From positions 558,001 to 622,000 of the forward strand of contig NZ_LANS01000001.1 in NCBI RefSeq assembly GCF_000964685.1: a DNA stretch of 64,000 nt, in the 5' to 3' direction. Source of the DNA: Anaplasma phagocytophilum str. Webster. GTDB lineage: Bacteria > Pseudomonadota > Alphaproteobacteria > Rickettsiales > Anaplasmataceae. The number at the start of each line of letters is the position of its first letter. The first letter of the stretch is position 1. Made by a program: the position numbers and the translations under genes. This document shows positions 62,068 through 64,000 of the stretch, one piece after another. Under the pieces are notes generated by a model. The model searched no databases. It had not been told where the DNA came from and saw only the letters and a program-made list of their open reading frames with translations.

Positions 62068-63405
62068 TTATTTCCCAATACAAAATTTACTGAAAATGTC
62101 GTCCAGAATGTCATCACCACTAACAGCACCTGTAACCCTTCCCAACTCATATGCGGCTATTCTGAGGTGCTCTGCTACAATCTCAATAGGCATCACCTTA
62201 GAAACAGCATCCACAGCCTGCAGAGCTTTCTGTAAGTGGCTTCTATGCCTTTGAGAAGTGATAAATACATCTCCTTCCTGGGGAAAACTGTCCCTCGACT
62301 TTTCTTGTATTAGAGTTAGTAGCTTGCCAATTCCCCTATCTTGATGCACTGATATAAGGTGAAACTCCTTTCCGTCTATACACTTGGATTCAGGTAAATC
62401 AACATTATCAGCCTTGCTAAGTACCAAAATGGTTTTTTCATCTTGTAGATCGCATATCGGGTCAATTCCCTGCATAGATGTTGTTTCATAGGGGTACATC
62501 ACAATTTTAATATCAGCTTCTTCAGCCGCCATTTTTGCACGTTTTATGCCTTCTTGTTCAATTCCATCACAGCTTTCTCTAATGCCTGCTGTATCCAATA
62601 CTATGTAGGGATATCCCCCAATATCGATGGCAACTTCTAACACATCTCTTGTTGTTCCTGGGTGTTCGGACACAATTGCTGCATTGCGCCGTGCTATACT
62701 ATTAAACAGGGTAGACTTACCTGCATTTGGAGGGCCAAGAATAACAACCCTTACACCACTACGTAGTCTTTCTCCTCTATGGCCATCATTAAGGTACTGC
62801 CCAAGGACAGCACATAACTTTTCGATGTTATTATATATACCACCCAGCACACATGAAGAATCAACATCTTCTGGAAAATCTATACAGGCTTCAAGATCCG
62901 TGAGTATATCAAGAAGAATACTCCTCCACTGATCATACTGCTTCTCTAATTTGCCTGTAGACTGTGCCAAAGCTTGTCGTAATTGTGCATCCGTTTCGGC
63001 ATTAATGAGATCTGCTATTCCCTCAGCTCTAGTAAGGTCTATCTTACCATTTAGATATGCACGTAGGGAGAATTCCCCTGGCTCGGCTATACGAATAAAT
63101 GTTTGTAATTCTTCATATAAGAGACGAATAACGGCTCTACTACCATGAACTTGTAGTTCAACAACGTCTTCTCCTGTAAAACTGCCAGGTTTTGGAAAGT
63201 ATAGGACAACTGCCTGATCTATTAGTCTACCCTTACTATCATGTAGGAGCCTACAATGCGCTACTCTGGGACTAATATCATCTTTTACACCCAGCAATCT
63301 TAAGGCTTCCATAGAACTTGGCCCTGAGATTCTTATCACTGCCACTCCTGACTTCCCCTGCGCTGTAGACAGGGCAAATATGGTATCTGTTTGCCGCTTT
63401 ACCAC
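62068..63405 (-). CDS. mnmE: tRNA modification GTPase MnmE
   Basis: GTPase that, with MnmG, makes the 5-carboxymethylaminomethyl modification of wobble uridine. The 445 residues are typical. The N-terminal folate-binding domain has TIFALSTAQGKSGVAVIRIS and GSFTGEDVVELQVHGS, then RIAEPGEFSLRAYLNGKID. The G domain has GPPNAGKSTLFN (224-235), PGTTRDV (G2) and VLDTAGIRE (G3). The C-terminus is ILDDIFSKFCIGK, with the conserved C-x-G-K cysteine. Degenerate pieces of its 5' half lie at 56160 and in both direct repeats. Confidence 0.98.
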   Translation of the reverse strand: MVKRQTDTIFALSTAQGKSGVAVIRISGPSSMEALRLLGVKDDISPRVAHCRLLHDSKGRLIDQAVVLYFPKPGSFTGEDVVELQVHGSRAVIRLLYEELQTFIRIAEPGEFSLRAYLNGKIDLTRAEGIADLINAETDAQLRQALAQSTGKLEKQYDQWRSILLDILTDLEACIDFPEDVDSSCVLGGIYNNIEKLCAVLGQYLNDGHRGERLRSGVRVVILGPPNAGKSTLFNSIARRNAAIVSEHPGTTRDVLEVAIDIGGYPYIVLDTAGIRESCDGIEQEGIKRAKMAAEEADIKIVMYPYETTSMQGIDPICDLQDEKTILVLSKADNVDLPESKCIDGKEFHLISVHQDRGIGKLLTLIQEKSRDSFPQEGDVFITSQRHRSHLQKALQAVDAVSKVMPIEIVAEHLRIAAYELGRVTGAVSGDDILDDIFSKFCIGK

Positions 63406-63606
63406 TCATTCCTCCGCCTTATAGAATGTCGTTACGAATTGACATTCCATTTATCAATAGTACCAAAATAAAATCTATTTCAATAAAATACATGCTTCTT
63501 GTTCTATATAAGTGTGCTTGCAAGGGAGTTATGCTCGTTTCTAACACGGAGTATACATTTTAAAGAACGCTAGAATGACCTGTTCTAAAGAAATTTATAA
63601 GGCGTA

Positions 63607-64000
63607 TTAAAAAGCGAACCTAACACCAAATTCCCCACCGACATAAGCCATGGAGAAGTTAGCAATAGCAGTATCCTTAGTACGACCCGCCGGACTAGTA
63701 TCATCTACAAGACGTTGAGCCGGCAGATCATCATAAACACCATCACCAACAACGCGATGGTAGAAGCCACCTGCAAAAGCCGAGATTTCAGGAGAGAGCT
63801 GATAACTCAAGCCAGCCTTTAACCTATAAGCAAGCTTAGGAGTGATATGCCCATCAACAACGCCCACGAAGTTCCCACCGAGACCAACGCAAGCATAAGG
63901 AACAACGCCTAAACCTTCACTAAGAAGATCATAGCAAGCATTGACCATCACAGAAGTAGAAGAAACGGCCCTAATCTCAATAACCTCACCACCTTCAATA
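63607..64000 (-). CDS. P44/Msp2 copy, 3' part
   Basis: The right edge of the window cuts a minus-strand p44 frame. The constant block is complete from [16 protein letters not shown] to the end [10 protein letters not shown], with stop at 63607, and keeps an I where most copies have V (EVIE). The HV core and any start lie beyond 64000, so whether this is intact or truncated is unknown. About 200 bp without a gene separate it from mnmE. Confidence 0.9.
   Translation of the reverse strand, partial: IEGGEVIEIRAVSSTSVMVNACYDLLSEGLGVVPYACVGLGGNFVGVVDGHITPKLAYRLKAGLSYQLSPEISAFAGGFYHRVVGDGVYDDLPAQRLVDDTSPAGRTKDTAIANFSMAYVGGEFGVRFAF

Noticed and set aside
1-64000. Insertion sequences or prophage as the source of repeats
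   Set aside because: No transposase, integrase or phage structural gene was seen; the repeats are gene-derived or unassigned.

Overview
The window looks like chromosome of Anaplasma phagocytophilum (Rickettsiales, Anaplasmataceae). The diagnostic signal is the P44/Msp2 outer membrane protein family: near-identical N- and C-terminal blocks recur many times on both strands around different central hypervariable (HV) cores that keep the C...C...WP...A landmarks known for P44. The housekeeping genes (recA, atpHA, secF, ftsZ, mnmE, recG, pdhB) are scattered in short operons, as is usual for this family. No transposase, integrase, phage gene, CRISPR array or rRNA was seen.

Layout. 1-5.5 kb: the 3' end of an Msp2-like gene, recA, then a minus-strand p44 cluster (one intact gene and truncated copies). 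5.6-10.9 kb: gap, dnaX-ybaB-asd, a Bax-inhibitor-1-like membrane protein and tsaE. 11-14.1 kb: silent p44 cassettes joined by a repeated spacer. 14.2-21.7 kb: a LolC/E-like permease, a Mic60-like and a HemY-like gene, a DUF1467-like gene, atpH-atpA, greA, ribB, smpB. 21.7-24.6 kb: three more silent p44 cassettes. 24.9-32.9 kb: yraN, secF, a divergent Msp2-family gene, a solitary p44 N-terminal fragment, a zinc-ribbon gene with xseA, pgk, one orphan gene. 33-38 kb: two copies of ribA in inverted orientation around a membrane protein, a TPR-methyltransferase and tRNA-Leu(GAG). 38.3-40.8 kb: plus-strand p44 pair. 41-55.7 kb: tldD, tRNA-Leu(CAG), pdhB, hemJ, a thioredoxin-fold protein, a Kef-type antiporter, comF, rplY-pth, purF, an NDUFA9-like gene, recG, coaC. 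55.7-62 kb: gene-poor stretches with a 426-bp direct repeat and decayed copies of mnmE, rplY and coxC, around ftsZ-EVE-ybeY. 62-64 kb: mnmE and the 3' end of another p44.

Two themes stand out. First, the p44 copies are modular. Most lack the signal-peptide region and start codon, they break at a few recurring junctions, and they are linked by a related spacer sequence. This is what a store of donor cassettes for gene conversion should look like, and no expression site is recognisable here. Second, the genome keeps partial duplicates of ordinary genes at different stages of decay: ribA (translation identical), pth, comF, rplY, mnmE and coxC. The ribA pair is the most striking, because its inverted arms could let the 2.9 kb between them flip.

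All calls come from reading the sequence and the translations. No alignment or database search was run, so family names rest on motifs, length and context.
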